Shown: piece by piece, positions 53,181 through 62,048 of the stretch
How the letters are laid out: every line of letters starts with the position of its first letter
Position numbering within the stretch: the first letter of the stretch is position 1
NCBI RefSeq assembly: GCF_036324365.1
Contig: NZ_CP137080.1
Span: forward strand, 806,001 to 870,000
DNA: 64,000 bases
Direction of reading: 5' to 3'
Source of the DNA: Microbacterium limosum
Lineage (GTDB): Bacteria; Actinomycetota; Actinomycetes; Actinomycetales; Microbacteriaceae
Program-made: the position numbers and the translations under genes
The notes under the pieces: generated by a model
Seen by the model: the letters and a program-made list of their open reading frames with translations, nothing else
What the model was told of the DNA's origin: nothing
Databases searched by the model: none

Positions 53181-53529
53181 TCAGGCTTCCGGGGTGGTCA
53201 GTCGGTCGATCTCGCTGCCTAGCGGCGCCACAACGATGGTGTCGGCGGTGATGGCACTCACATCGGCGGCGCCCACCCCTGTGAGCAGGGCTCGCCACAT
53301 CCGGTACAACTCAGCCCGGGGTGTCCATCCGCCCGGATGCTTGGAGGAACCCGTCCCGCTTGCGGTACTGCACTTCGACGATCTCGATGGCGATGTCGTC
53401 TTTCGTCTTGAAGTGGCGGTACCCCATTGCCGAGCGGGGTTTGCCGATGACGGCGGCAATGCCGGCAAGCGTGGTCGCGTCGGGTCTGTTTATTGTTCGA
53501 CGCGAGGTGGACAATGACCCCATAGCCAT
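53181..53529 (-). pseudogene. TetR-family regulator, decayed
   Basis: Reading from 53529, the N-terminus gives DATTLAGIAAVIGKPRSAMG then YRHFKTKDDIAIEIV, the TetR helix-turn-helix. The frame then stops (MDTPG). In a different frame, from about 53330 to 53181, a plausible C-terminal part (LYRMWRALLTGVGAADVSAI and APLGSEIDRLTTPEA) follows. The combined length is only about 110-120 residues against about 190 for TetR proteins, so there is a frameshift plus a deletion. It is divergent from an FMN reductase, probably its former target. Confidence 0.65.
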
Positions 53530-53544
53530 AGGTAGGGAGCTGTC

Positions 53545-54108
53545 ATGTCATATCGAGTCGGCTACTTCGTCGGGAGTCTTTCCTCCACATCCATCAACCG
53601 CATCCTCGCGAAGGCTGTGATCCGTGTGGCCCCCGATGATCTGGAGTTCACCGAGATCCCGATCCGGGATCTGCCGCTGTACAGCCAGGATTACGACGCC
53701 GACTTCCCACCGGAGGCCAGGGCTCTGAAGGATGCGATCGCCGCCGCCGATGCGGTGCTGTTCGTCACGCCCGAGTACAACCGGTCGATTCCGGGAGCGC
53801 TGAAGAACGCCATCGACTGGGCGTCACGCCCCTGGGGGCAGAACTCGTTCGATCACATCCCGGCCGCGGTGATCGGCGCCTCCATCGGGCAGATCGGTAC
53901 GGCCGTGGCGCAGCAGAGCCTCCGCGGGGTTCTCAGCTTCTGCAACGCGCGGCAGATGACTGCGCCCGAGGCATACATCCATTTCTCGGCGGATGTCTTC
54001 GGTGAGGACGGATCGGTCAGCAACGCCGACACCGAGCAGTTCCTCCGCACCTTCATGAGCGAGTTCCGCGATCACGTGCAGCGGGTGCTCACCGTGCTTC
54101 CGCGGTAG
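53545..54108 (+). CDS. NADPH-dependent FMN reductase
   Basis: The 187-aa flavodoxin-fold protein has the FMN phosphate loop GSLSSTSINRILAKA, the VTPEYNRSIPGALKNAIDW flavin-binding segment and IGASIGQIGTAVAQ. Members reduce FMN, quinones or chromate. The gene lies at the edge of the accessory region. Its regulator next door is broken, so expression may now be constitutive. Confidence 0.9.
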   Translation: MSYRVGYFVGSLSSTSINRILAKAVIRVAPDDLEFTEIPIRDLPLYSQDYDADFPPEARALKDAIAAADAVLFVTPEYNRSIPGALKNAIDWASRPWGQNSFDHIPAAVIGASIGQIGTAVAQQSLRGVLSFCNARQMTAPEAYIHFSADVFGEDGSVSNADTEQFLRTFMSEFRDHVQRVLTVLPR

Positions 54109-54334
54109 GAGCTGAGGGGCGCCCTGAATCGAGGAATCGTCTTCGCGCAGAGGGGCTTCCGCTCATTCGTCCGCGCGCCGGGCGACGGAACGGGAAGGGG
54201 TGCCCAGCATGTTCCAGCCACATTCCGGAGGCGGACGAGATGCCCCGGCGAGCCGCCCGCCGCGAGTGCCAGCACCCGGCTCTTCCTCATCGGCTCCGCA
54301 GATGGTCGGCTGCGGCTCCGCATTCGCTCTCCGG

Positions 54335-54374
54335 ATACCCCCTGGGGTATCATTGAGTACACCCCCAGGGGTAC
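54335..54374 (+). promoter_or_regulatory. Two CsoR-like operator sites
   Basis: ATACCCCCTGGGGTAT (54335-54350) is a perfect palindrome, and ACCCCCAGGGGTAC (54361-54374) is a second, slightly imperfect one 10 bp later. Such TACCCC-GGGGTA boxes are typical of CsoR-family repressors that answer Cu(I) or persulfide. A possible -10, TATCAT (54347-54352), overlaps the first site. They lie 23 bp upstream of the 63-aa gene. Confidence 0.65.
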
Positions 54375-54396
54375 CCGACGTGAAGGAGAGCGAACC

Positions 54397-54588
54397 ATGT
54401 GCCAGCCCGTGACCTGTCGAGTGTGCGGAAAGACGACCTGGGCGGGGTGCGGCCAGCACATCGCGCAGGTCAAGCGCTCGGTCGCCTCCTCGCAGTGGTG
54501 CAAGGGCGAGCATTCCCGCTCCGAGATCGAGGCCGCGAGGGCGCAGCGAAGCGGAGGCGGATTCCTTGCACGCCTGTTCGGCCGCTGA
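54397..54588 (+). CDS. Small cysteine-rich protein, 63 aa
   Basis: The protein starts MCQPVTCRVCGKTTWAGCGQ and has five Cys and two His in the first 40 residues, a likely zinc or copper site. A basic, Gly-rich tail ends in FLARLFGR. GGAGAG lies upstream of the ATG. I recall similar short proteins in many actinobacteria without known role. The CsoR-like boxes just upstream suggest control by copper or sulfane sulfur. No csoR or copper ATPase is in the window. Confidence 0.8.
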   Translation: MCQPVTCRVCGKTTWAGCGQHIAQVKRSVASSQWCKGEHSRSEIEAARAQRSGGGFLARLFGR

Positions 54589-54663
54589 GGCATCCCTACA
54601 CACGCGATGGGCGCGGAGGCCGAACCCCCCGCGCCCATCGCGATCGCGCACCCGACCTGCGGC

Positions 54664-56646
54664 TCAGTCCTCGGTGCCGCGCACCCGCCGGGCCTCCCGC
54701 TGGGAGCGGCGATCCTCGCCGACCGTCAGCGACGCGTCGCCCGACGCGGTGTGGCTCGGGTCTTCCGGGCCGCGCTTCTGGATACGCCCCGGATCGAGGT
54801 TGCGGGTGACGTCCTCTGCCGACACCACGGGGAGCTGACCCGTCGCCGTCGCCGTCTCGTACCACTCCGTCAGGGCGGGGTCGTCGGTGTCGATGCCCGC
54901 ACCCGCGCCCTCGTTCGCCTCGACCTCGGTGGCACCGAAGACGAAGTCGTCGCCGTGCTCCGTGATGCCGCGGCGCACACCCTGCGCGATCGCCGCGCGC
55001 GCGTACTGACGGCGCAGCATGTAGGGGTCGGTGTGCAGTTCCTTCGCCCAGGCGACCATGATGCCGATCACGACGATTGCGAACGGCAGCGCCGAGACGA
55101 CCATGATCGACTGCAGCCCCGAGAGCGCGGTCTGACCGCCGACCAGCAGCAGCGCGAGCGCTGCGGCGCCCAGCAGCACCCCCCACGTGATCGTCACCCA
55201 GGTGGAGGGCTCGGGCTTGCCGCGCTGGCTCATCGAGCCCATGACGATGGCGGCCGAGTCGGCCGAGGTGACGAAGAAGAGGATGATCGAGATCATCGCC
55301 ATAACCGAGAGCACCGCGCCGAAGGGCAGGTTGTCGAACACGGCGAAGAGGACCGCCTCGTTCGACCCGGCGTCGCTGATGCCGAGTCCCTCCGACTCGA
55401 ACAGCATCGTCGTGCCGCCCATGATGCCGAACCACGCGACGCAGACGGCCGACGGGACGCCGATGACGACGGTCACGAACTCGCGCAGCGTGCGCCCGCG
55501 GGAGATCTTCGCGATGAACATGCCGACGAAGGGCGTCCACGAGATCCACCAGGCCCAGTAGTAGTTGGTCCAGCCGGCCATGAAGGCGGAGGCATCCTCG
55601 CCCTGGGCCGGGTTTCGGGTCAGCATCGTCCACAGCTCGCCGAAGAACGACGTCACGCTCGCGGGGATGATGTTGAGCAGGAAGAGGGTGGGGCCGGCGA
55701 TGAAGACGAACAGCCCGATGACCCCCGCGATCACCATGTTGACGTTGGACAGGGCGCGGATGCCGCGCTTGATGCCCGAGACGGCCGAGACGACGAACGC
55801 CGAGGTCAGCACCGTGATGATGGCGATGAGGGCGCCGTTGCCGAACGGCCCGAGGCCCGACACGTATTCCACGCCGCTGGCGATCTGCAGTGCGCCCATC
55901 CCGAGCGTGACGCCCGTGCCGAAGAGGGTGACGATGATCGCGAACACGTCGATCACGGCGCCGATGGGACCGTCGGTGCGCTCGCCGAAGATGGGGCGGA
56001 AGATCGCCGAGATCAGCGGGGCGCGCCCTCGGCGATACGCGGCGTAGGCGATCGCACCGCCGACGAGAGCGTAGAAGGCCCACGCCATCGGGCCCCAGTG
56101 CAGCGTCGACTGCGCGAGGGCGAGCAGCATCGCGTCGCGCGACCCCGCCTCCGCCTCGAAGCCCGGGGGCACCGAGTTGAAGTAGTTGAGGGGTTCGGCC
56201 GGTCCCCAGAAGAGCAGGCCGATGCCCATGCCCGCGGAGAACAGCATCGCGATCCACGACACCGTCGAGAACTCCGGACTCTCGTCGTCGGCGCCGAGCC
56301 GGATGCCGCCGGTGCGGCCGTATCCGACGACGAGCATGAAGCCGATCGTGGCGATCGCCAGCAGCGAGAACAGCCATCCGAAGTTCGTGGTGACCCAGGA
56401 GAGAGAGGCCGATCCCGCGGCGCCCATGCTGTCGGGGGCGGCGAAGCCCCAGATGACGACGGCCAGCACGAGGGCGCCCGCGATGCCGAATACCGCCCAG
56501 TTGGTGCCGAACGTGCGAGGGGTGTCCTCCACCCCGATGCCCGGGATCAGCGCGGGATGCGTGACCTCCTTGAGCACCTTCTTCGGCGTCGGCCGGGGGG
56601 GCGTGGGATCCCCCGCTTCTGCCGGGCGATCATCCTTGATTGTCAT
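54664..56646 (-). CDS. BCCT family osmolyte transporter (betaine/choline/carnitine)
   Basis: The 660-aa protein has 12 predicted helices and the BCCT signatures GMGIGLLFWGPAEPLNYF and WAWWISWTPFVGMFIAKISR, plus VVGYGRTGGIRLGADDESPEF near the start. It moves compatible solutes into the cell with Na+ or H+. A 130-residue hydrophilic C-terminal tail may sense osmotic strength, as in BetP. ATG 56646 was selected at the normal N-terminal region. It is followed by a convergent small gene. Confidence 0.93.
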   Translation of the reverse strand: MTIKDDRPAEAGDPTPPRPTPKKVLKEVTHPALIPGIGVEDTPRTFGTNWAVFGIAGALVLAVVIWGFAAPDSMGAAGSASLSWVTTNFGWLFSLLAIATIGFMLVVGYGRTGGIRLGADDESPEFSTVSWIAMLFSAGMGIGLLFWGPAEPLNYFNSVPPGFEAEAGSRDAMLLALAQSTLHWGPMAWAFYALVGGAIAYAAYRRGRAPLISAIFRPIFGERTDGPIGAVIDVFAIIVTLFGTGVTLGMGALQIASGVEYVSGLGPFGNGALIAIITVLTSAFVVSAVSGIKRGIRALSNVNMVIAGVIGLFVFIAGPTLFLLNIIPASVTSFFGELWTMLTRNPAQGEDASAFMAGWTNYYWAWWISWTPFVGMFIAKISRGRTLREFVTVVIGVPSAVCVAWFGIMGGTTMLFESEGLGISDAGSNEAVLFAVFDNLPFGAVLSVMAMISIILFFVTSADSAAIVMGSMSQRGKPEPSTWVTITWGVLLGAAALALLLVGGQTALSGLQSIMVVSALPFAIVVIGIMVAWAKELHTDPYMLRRQYARAAIAQGVRRGITEHGDDFVFGATEVEANEGAGAGIDTDDPALTEWYETATATGQLPVVSAEDVTRNLDPGRIQKRGPEDPSHTASGDASLTVGEDRRSQREARRVRGTED

Positions 56647-56784
56647 GGACAGCCTCCTACGCCGACGCCCCACCGCGAACAATCGGGCGCGCGTTATCGC
56701 GGTTCGCCGACCCACGTTAGCGAACTTCCCGCGGGCGAGGTCGGGTTGCACGCGCGCGCGTCGCCCCCTCGATGGCTCCGCCGC

Positions 56785-57237
56785 TCAGCCCGCGGCGGGC
56801 CTCGTCATGGGCAGATGAGGGATGCCGTCCTCCACGAACTGCTCGCCGCTCACCTCGAAACCGAACCTCCGGTACCAGCCCGCAAGCGCGCTCTGGGCGT
56901 CGATCTCGATCGGGAGGTGCGGGGCGAAGCTCTCGCAGAGCGCCACGCCGGACGCCATCGTCCGCGCCGCGGCATCCGTGCCCCGCACGCTCGGATGGGC
57001 GACGACGCGACCGATGCGCATCGCGCCCGGCTCCCGCAGCACCCGCAGTGTCGCGACCACGTCATCCCCCCGCTGCGCCCACACCAGCTCGGCCCCGGGC
57101 TCGACATCCCGCCCGTCCAGGTCGGGGTACGCGGCGTCCTGCTCGACGACGAAGACCTCGACGCGCAGCTGCAGCATCCGGTAGAGCAGCACGGGATCGA
57201 TGCCGGAGACCGGCGCGTGATGGAGGGAGACGGTCAC
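56785..57237 (-). CDS. GNAT family acetyltransferase, ElaA-like
   Basis: The 150-aa protein has LYRMLQLRVEVFVVEQDAAY, typical of ElaA, and the acetyl-CoA-binding region IGRVVAHPSVRGTDAAARTM, followed by YRRFGFEVSGEQFVEDGIPH. The start is GTG 57237, overlapping the stop of the upstream gene by 4 bp. Substrate unknown. It forms a two-gene unit with the GAP exporter. Confidence 0.88.
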   Translation of the reverse strand: MTVSLHHAPVSGIDPVLLYRMLQLRVEVFVVEQDAAYPDLDGRDVEPGAELVWAQRGDDVVATLRVLREPGAMRIGRVVAHPSVRGTDAAARTMASGVALCESFAPHLPIEIDAQSALAGWYRRFGFEVSGEQFVEDGIPHLPMTRPAAG

Positions 57238-57905
57238 GAGGCCACCAGGTTGCTCGCCCCGATCGCCACGAGCGCCGCACCGACCACGACCAGCGAGACG
57301 CGAAGGACGGTGCTCGCGTGCGAGAGCAGCCAGGAGCTGAGGCGCTCCAGCGCCGGGCGCACGCGGCGGTTGCCGAAGAGATAGCTGAGCACGAGAGCGG
57401 CGACCGTCGAGACGCCGATGAGCGTGAAGACGGTGATCGCGAGCCCGCTGTCGACGATGTCGAGGGATGCCGACCCGATGGCGAGCCCTGCGGCGACCGC
57501 CAGCGTGAGGTTCTTCGGCCGCAGGTTCATCGCGAGCCCGAAGGCGGCCGCCCGGCGCGGCCCGATGGAGGTGAGGGCGCGCGTCCACGACGGCGCGGTC
57601 GGGGGTGCCGAGCGCGCCCGCGCGATCGACCACACACCCCACACGGCGAGTGCACCGCCGAGCGCGATCTCGACGGTGTGGGCCCATCCCGGGATGCTGG
57701 TGCCGCGGCCCGCGGGGATGAGGCTCGCGGCGAGCGTGAAGACGGTGACGAGCACGAGCACGCCGATCGCCCAGCCGGCCAGATAGCCAACGCCCACCGG
57801 CAGCGGGTCGGGGCGGAGCAGGATCAGCACAGCCGCCAGCAGGGGCAGCACGCTCAGGGCCATCGCGACACCCAGGGGCAGGATGTACCAGAGGACGGAT
57901 GCCAC
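57234..57905 (-). CDS. GAP family (LysE superfamily-like) membrane protein
   Basis: The 223-aa protein has six hydrophobic helices and the family-type segments LRPDPLPVGVGYLAGWAIG and FGLAMNLRPKNLTLAVAAG. GAP proteins are linked to export of glycopeptidolipids in mycobacteria, while others resemble LysE amino-acid exporters; the cargo here is unknown. The start ATG at 57905 is the first of the frame. Confidence 0.8.
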   Translation of the reverse strand: MASVLWYILPLGVAMALSVLPLLAAVLILLRPDPLPVGVGYLAGWAIGVLVLVTVFTLAASLIPAGRGTSIPGWAHTVEIALGGALAVWGVWSIARARSAPPTAPSWTRALTSIGPRRAAAFGLAMNLRPKNLTLAVAAGLAIGSASLDIVDSGLAITVFTLIGVSTVAALVLSYLFGNRRVRPALERLSSWLLSHASTVLRVSLVVVGAALVAIGASNLVAS

Positions 57906-57933
57906 GACTCGACCTTACGGCGTCGGCGCATAC

Positions 57934-57973
57934 GAAAGAGGGCGACCCCGCCGCGCGGAATCGCCCTCTTTTC
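57934..57973 (-). terminator. Terminator after the cold-shock gene
   Basis: GAAAGAGGGCGA (57934-57945) pairs with TCGCCCTCTTTTC (57961-57973). It lies just downstream of the stop of the minus-strand cold-shock gene and gives a strong G/C-rich stem flanked by A/T runs, so it can work in both directions. Confidence 0.8.
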
Positions 57974-57984
57974 GTCTCACCCGA

Positions 57985-58188
57985 TCAGATCGTGCGGATG
58001 TTCTCGGCCTGGAGACCCTTGGGGCCCTGGGCGGTGTCGAACTCGACGCGCTGGTTCTCGTCGAGGCTACGGAAGCCGCGCGAGGCGATTGCGCTGTAGT
58101 GCGCGAAGACGTCGGCGGAGCCGTCGTCGGGCGCGATGAAGCCGAATCCCTTGTCGGCGTTGAACCATTTGACGGTTCCGGTGGCCAT
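57985..58188 (-). CDS. Cold-shock protein (CspA type)
   Basis: The 67-aa OB-fold protein has both RNA-binding motifs, KGFGFI and VFAHYSAI, within [20 protein letters not shown]. It binds single-stranded RNA and melts secondary structure. AAGGA precedes the ATG. It has an untranslated leader of about 65 nt after the TAGGAT box, as in cold-inducible csp genes. Confidence 0.94.
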   Translation of the reverse strand: MATGTVKWFNADKGFGFIAPDDGSADVFAHYSAIASRGFRSLDENQRVEFDTAQGPKGLQAENIRTI

Positions 58189-58484
58189 GCTGTTATTTCC
58201 TTACTGCCCTTGAGGCATCGTCGCGCCAAAGGCAACTGCCGATCGCGTGAGCCTTCATCCTACGGGGAGGTGGTGCCTCTTACACCACTGATCTCGAAAA
58301 GTGACATCCGCGCTTTCCTCGCCGTCCCGCTAATGTGGGATTCCACACCCTGGAGGCATCGAAACACTGTGAGCTGCGCGGTACGCTTCACCAGCCCATC
58401 CGAAGATCCCGTAGATAGACCCCGGCGCGTCGGTCCGACCCCGACGCGCGCCCGGTTCGAGCCGGGGAGAGGGATGCTCGCGAC
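58189..58484. promoter_or_regulatory. Divergent promoter region of csp and the CNNM genes
   Basis: On the minus strand, TAGGAT (complement of 58257-58262) is a -10 for csp. On the plus strand, TAGATA (58412-58417) may be the -10 for the CNNM/CBS gene. No gene or repeat is seen in the rest of the 296 bases. Confidence 0.5.
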
Positions 58485-59915
58485 ATGCTGATCGCCGTCC
58501 TCACACTCCTCCTCGGGATCATCGTGATCCTCGCGATCATCGCGGCGAACGGCTTCTTCGTCGCTCAAGAGTTCGCGTACATGTCCGTCGACCGCTCACG
58601 GCTCGGCGCGCAGGCCGAGGCCGGGGATGCCGCGGCCGCACGTGCCCTCAAGGTGACCCGCCGCACCTCCTTCATGCTCTCCGGCGCCCAGCTGGGCATC
58701 ACCGTAACGGGCCTGCTCGTCGGATTCGTCGCGGAGCCCCTCGTCGGGGAGTCGCTCGGCGTGCTGCTCGGGGGCGTCGGCATCCCACCCGCCGTGAGCG
58801 TCACGGTGGGAACCGTCGCGGCCCTCGTCGTCTCGACGGTCGTGCAGATGATCTTCGGCGAGCTGTATCCCAAGAACCTCGCGATCGCGAACTCCGGTCC
58901 GCTGGCGCGCGCCCTCGCCGCGCCCACGCTCTTCTACCTGACGGTGTTCGGGTGGCTCATCACGGTCTTCGACCACGCGGCGAACGCGCTCCTGCGCCTG
59001 CTACGCATCGAACCCGTGCACGACGTCGACTCGAGCGCCACCGCCGACGACCTGGAGCACATCGTCGCCGACTCCCGTGAGAGCGGGGATCTGCCCGAGG
59101 AGCTCTCCCGCATGCTGGATCGCATCCTCGACTTCCCGCACCGCGATGTCGAGCACGCGATGATCCCGCGCTCCCGCGTGGGCGTCGTGCGTCCGGAGAC
59201 GACGATCGCGGAGGTACGGGCGCTGATGGCCGAAGCTCACACGCGATACCCGGTGATCGACGACGAGGACCAGCCGCTCGGTGTCGTGCACCTCGTCGAC
59301 GTGCTCGCGGCCGGTGCGGCGCGCAGCGCGGATGCCGTGAGCACCCTCATGCGGCGGCCCACCGTCGTTCCTGAGCTGATGAGCCTGCCCGACGCGCTCG
59401 AGCTGATGACCTACGAGCGCAACGAGCTCGCGTGCGTCATCGACGAGTACGGCGGGTTCACCGGCATCCTGACCCTGGAGGACCTCGCGGAGGAGGTCGT
59501 CGGCGAGATCACCGACGAGCACGACGACGAGCTGCCGGCGGGCGTGGAATCCGTCGGGGAGAACGCGTGGCGCATGGGCGGCGACCTGCACCTCGACGAG
59601 GCCGAGCGCGAGATCGGTCACGATCTGCCCCGCGGAGACTACGAGACCGTCGCGGGGCTCGTGATCGCCGCGGTCGGGGCCCTGCCCCGGGTCGGCGACC
59701 ATGTGCGCATCGATCTGCCGCAGGAGGCATCCGACGTGGTCTGGCACACCGTCGCCGAGCGCTGGCTCGACGTGCGCGTGCTCGAGGTGAGCCGCCATGT
59801 GCCGGCGCTCGTCGAGGTGACGCTGCACGAGGTGCAGGAGGACGAGGCGGACGCGGACAGCGGCGGCGATGCCGACCGGGACGCCGCCGGATCGGGAGAG
59901 GAGGCGCAGCGATGA
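58485..59915 (+). CDS. CNNM/CBS/CorC-HlyC membrane protein
   Basis: The 476-aa protein has a CNNM (DUF21) domain with four membrane helices (about 1-190), a CBS pair (about 215-335; MIPRSRVGVVRPETTIAEVR, VIDEYGGFTGILTLEDLAEE) and a C-terminal CorC_HlyC domain (about 350-430). Family members move Mg2+ or are linked to metal resistance. The C-terminus is acidic. Start ATG 58485 is preceded by GGGGAGAGGG. The end overlaps the next gene (ATGA). Confidence 0.92.
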   Translation: MLIAVLTLLLGIIVILAIIAANGFFVAQEFAYMSVDRSRLGAQAEAGDAAAARALKVTRRTSFMLSGAQLGITVTGLLVGFVAEPLVGESLGVLLGGVGIPPAVSVTVGTVAALVVSTVVQMIFGELYPKNLAIANSGPLARALAAPTLFYLTVFGWLITVFDHAANALLRLLRIEPVHDVDSSATADDLEHIVADSRESGDLPEELSRMLDRILDFPHRDVEHAMIPRSRVGVVRPETTIAEVRALMAEAHTRYPVIDDEDQPLGVVHLVDVLAAGAARSADAVSTLMRRPTVVPELMSLPDALELMTYERNELACVIDEYGGFTGILTLEDLAEEVVGEITDEHDDELPAGVESVGENAWRMGGDLHLDEAEREIGHDLPRGDYETVAGLVIAAVGALPRVGDHVRIDLPQEASDVVWHTVAERWLDVRVLEVSRHVPALVEVTLHEVQEDEADADSGGDADRDAAGSGEEAQR

Positions 59916-60946
59916 CCGATGCATGGATCGTGATCGTCGCGACGATCGCCCTCATCGCTCTCTCGGCGTTCTTCGTCGTGATCGAGTTCGCCCTGCTCGG
60001 CGCCCGGCGCCACCGGCTCGAGGAACTGGCGACGACGAAGCGCTCGGCGCGGGCGGCGATCCGCGGCTCGAACGAGTTGACCATCATGCTCGCGGGTGCT
60101 CAGCTGGGCATCACCGCCTGCACCTTCGCGCTCGGAGCCGTCACGAAGCCGGCGGTCGACGCGTGGCTGCTGCCGCTGTTCTCCTCGTGGATGCCCGCGT
60201 GGGGGGCGGATGCCGTGGCGTTCGCCCTCGCGCTGTTCATCGTGACCTTCCTCCACCTCGTGGTCGGGGAGATGGCGCCCAAGTCGTGGGCGATCGCGCA
60301 CCCCGAGCGGGCTGCCCTGCTGATCGCGCTGCCGGCGCGAGCCTTCATCTGGGTGTTCCGTCCCCTGCTGCTGTGGATCAACAACATGGCGAACCGTCTC
60401 GTCGCGGCCAGCGGCATCGAGCCGGTCGACCGCGCCGCCGCGGGCGGGTACGACACGGCCACCCTGCGGCACCTCGTGGAGCACTCCGCCGCGGTCGGGG
60501 CGCTGGACTCCTCGTACCAGGCCTCGCTGCGCGGGGCGATGGAACTGGAGACCCTCACGGTCGACGATCTCGTGCCCCACGACGTGGTGCCCACGTCGGT
60601 CGCACACGACGCGACGGTGGCGGACGTGCAACGGGCGGCGCAGGAGTCGGGTCACCTGCGCATCCTGCTGGGCTCGCCCGAGCAGGGGATCGAAGGCGTC
60701 GTGCACGTGCGCGACACGCTGCTGGAGAGCCCCGACCGGCCCGCGCGGGAGCTTGCACGCGCACCATTCGTCGTGGCGTCCGGCACGCTCGTGCACGAGG
60801 CGCTCGCCCGGATGCGCCGCGAGAGCCAGCAACTGGCGATCGTCATGGACGGCTCGCGGTACGTCGGGCTCGTCACGCTCGCGGACGCGCTGCGCAACGT
60901 GCTCCCGCGGCCGACCGAGCGATCGGGCGGCGCGAGCGCTCGCTGA
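59912..60946 (+). CDS. CNNM/CBS membrane protein without CorC domain
   Basis: The 344-aa protein repeats the CNNM domain (LSAFFVVIEFALLGARRHRL, then MLAGAQLGITACTFALGAV) and has a shorter CBS-like region, but ends before any CorC domain. It overlaps its neighbour and probably makes a heteromeric complex with it, as is common for these tandem pairs. Function in divalent metal handling is inferred. Confidence 0.9.
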   Translation: MTDAWIVIVATIALIALSAFFVVIEFALLGARRHRLEELATTKRSARAAIRGSNELTIMLAGAQLGITACTFALGAVTKPAVDAWLLPLFSSWMPAWGADAVAFALALFIVTFLHLVVGEMAPKSWAIAHPERAALLIALPARAFIWVFRPLLLWINNMANRLVAASGIEPVDRAAAGGYDTATLRHLVEHSAAVGALDSSYQASLRGAMELETLTVDDLVPHDVVPTSVAHDATVADVQRAAQESGHLRILLGSPEQGIEGVVHVRDTLLESPDRPARELARAPFVVASGTLVHEALARMRRESQQLAIVMDGSRYVGLVTLADALRNVLPRPTERSGGASAR

Positions 60947-60981
60947 GGCATCCGATCGGGCGTCGGCGCCGAAGAGGGGGC

Positions 60982-61720
60982 GTGACCGTTCCGCAGCCCG
61001 CGCGCACGGGCGCCTCGCCCGCCATCTCCCTCGACATCGATCCCCGGACCCTGGGGCTCGAGCGCATCGTCGCCCCCAGCATCCTGGGCGACGTCGTCGT
61101 CCATGCGGGGCGCCGCTCGGCGGCTTCGTCGCGCTCGACCTGGCGGCGCGGCATCCGGAGGCGGCGCTCTCGGTGGGGGTCGTCTCCCCGAGCGGTCCCG
61201 CCGCGCTCGACGCGGTGCGCCGCCCCTGGCGTGGGGGTGTGCGGCTGCCGTGGTTCGCGGGGATGCTCGTCGCGATGAGGACGCTCGCGTGCCTGGGCAC
61301 CGCGGGGCGGGGGACCGGGCGGATGCTGCACCGCATCGGCATCCTCGCGCCCTTCGCGTCGCCGCTGTTCGCGGCCCGCAGCGCCGTCGACCCCAGCGTG
61401 TTCGACGCGCTCTCGCGGGAGCTGCGCCCCGCGGCCTTCGCCGCCGCGGCCCGCGCCGTCTCCGCGTACGACGTCGCCGCGTGGGCCGGCATCGAGTGCC
61501 CCGTGCGGGCGGTCAGCGGCGCTGACGACGTGTTCGTCGGCGCGGGGACGCGGAAGTGCTCGGCCGGATCATCCCGGATCATCGGCACCACGTCATCGCG
61601 GGAGCGGGGCACTTCGCGGCGATCGAGCGGCCCGAGGTCGTGGTCGACGCGCTTCTCGCCTTCAGCGCGCGCCGGCCGGATCGCCGCGCGGCGGGCCGGA
61701 CCTCCGGCCTCGTGGCGTAG
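60982..61720 (+). pseudogene. Alpha/beta hydrolase, ruined
   Basis: Three frames in turn carry hydrolase pieces. The first (from GTG 60982) reads ISLDIDPRTLGLERIVAPSI and ends at VVVHA. A deletion removes about 60 residues, including the nucleophile elbow. The next frame holds LGGFVALDLAARHPEAALSV through ECPVRAVSGADDVFVG. Near 61550 the frame changes again to VIAGAGHFAAIERPEVVVDA, which contains the catalytic His. Loss of the active site serine region means it cannot work. Confidence 0.75.
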
Positions 61721-61880
61721 AGCCAATCCGGGGGCGGTGGCCCGGTCGGACCGGTTCTTTGCGCGGAACGCGGCGGATCGGCATCCTCTCGAGGCCATGA
61801 CCGGAGAAGTGGACCGTTGTCGGCGCGGTCCGCGAGTGGTGCCATCGGGACGTACCCCTTACGTCCCGGAGGTGATCGTC

Positions 61881-62021
61881 GTGATCTCGCTGCTCGCACT
61901 CGTCGTCGTTCTGATCGTGATCGCCGCCGTCGTCGCGGCGACGCTCGTCGTGACCGTGCGGGATGACCGAGGCGCCGTCGCCGAGGTGCGCGACTACGAC
62001 ACCCGTCGGCCGACGCTCTGA
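61881..62021 (+). CDS. Small single-span membrane protein, 46 aa
   Basis: GTG 61881 follows GGAGG (61868-61872) at a good distance. The protein is one long hydrophobic helix (LLALVVVLIVIAAVVAATLV) and a charged tail. An in-frame ATG at 61797 would add 28 residues. No family can be assigned to so short a protein. Confidence 0.5.
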   Translation: MISLLALVVVLIVIAAVVAATLVVTVRDDRGAVAEVRDYDTRRPTL

Positions 62022-62048
62022 CGTGCTCTCGCGCGGGGTGCGGGGCGG

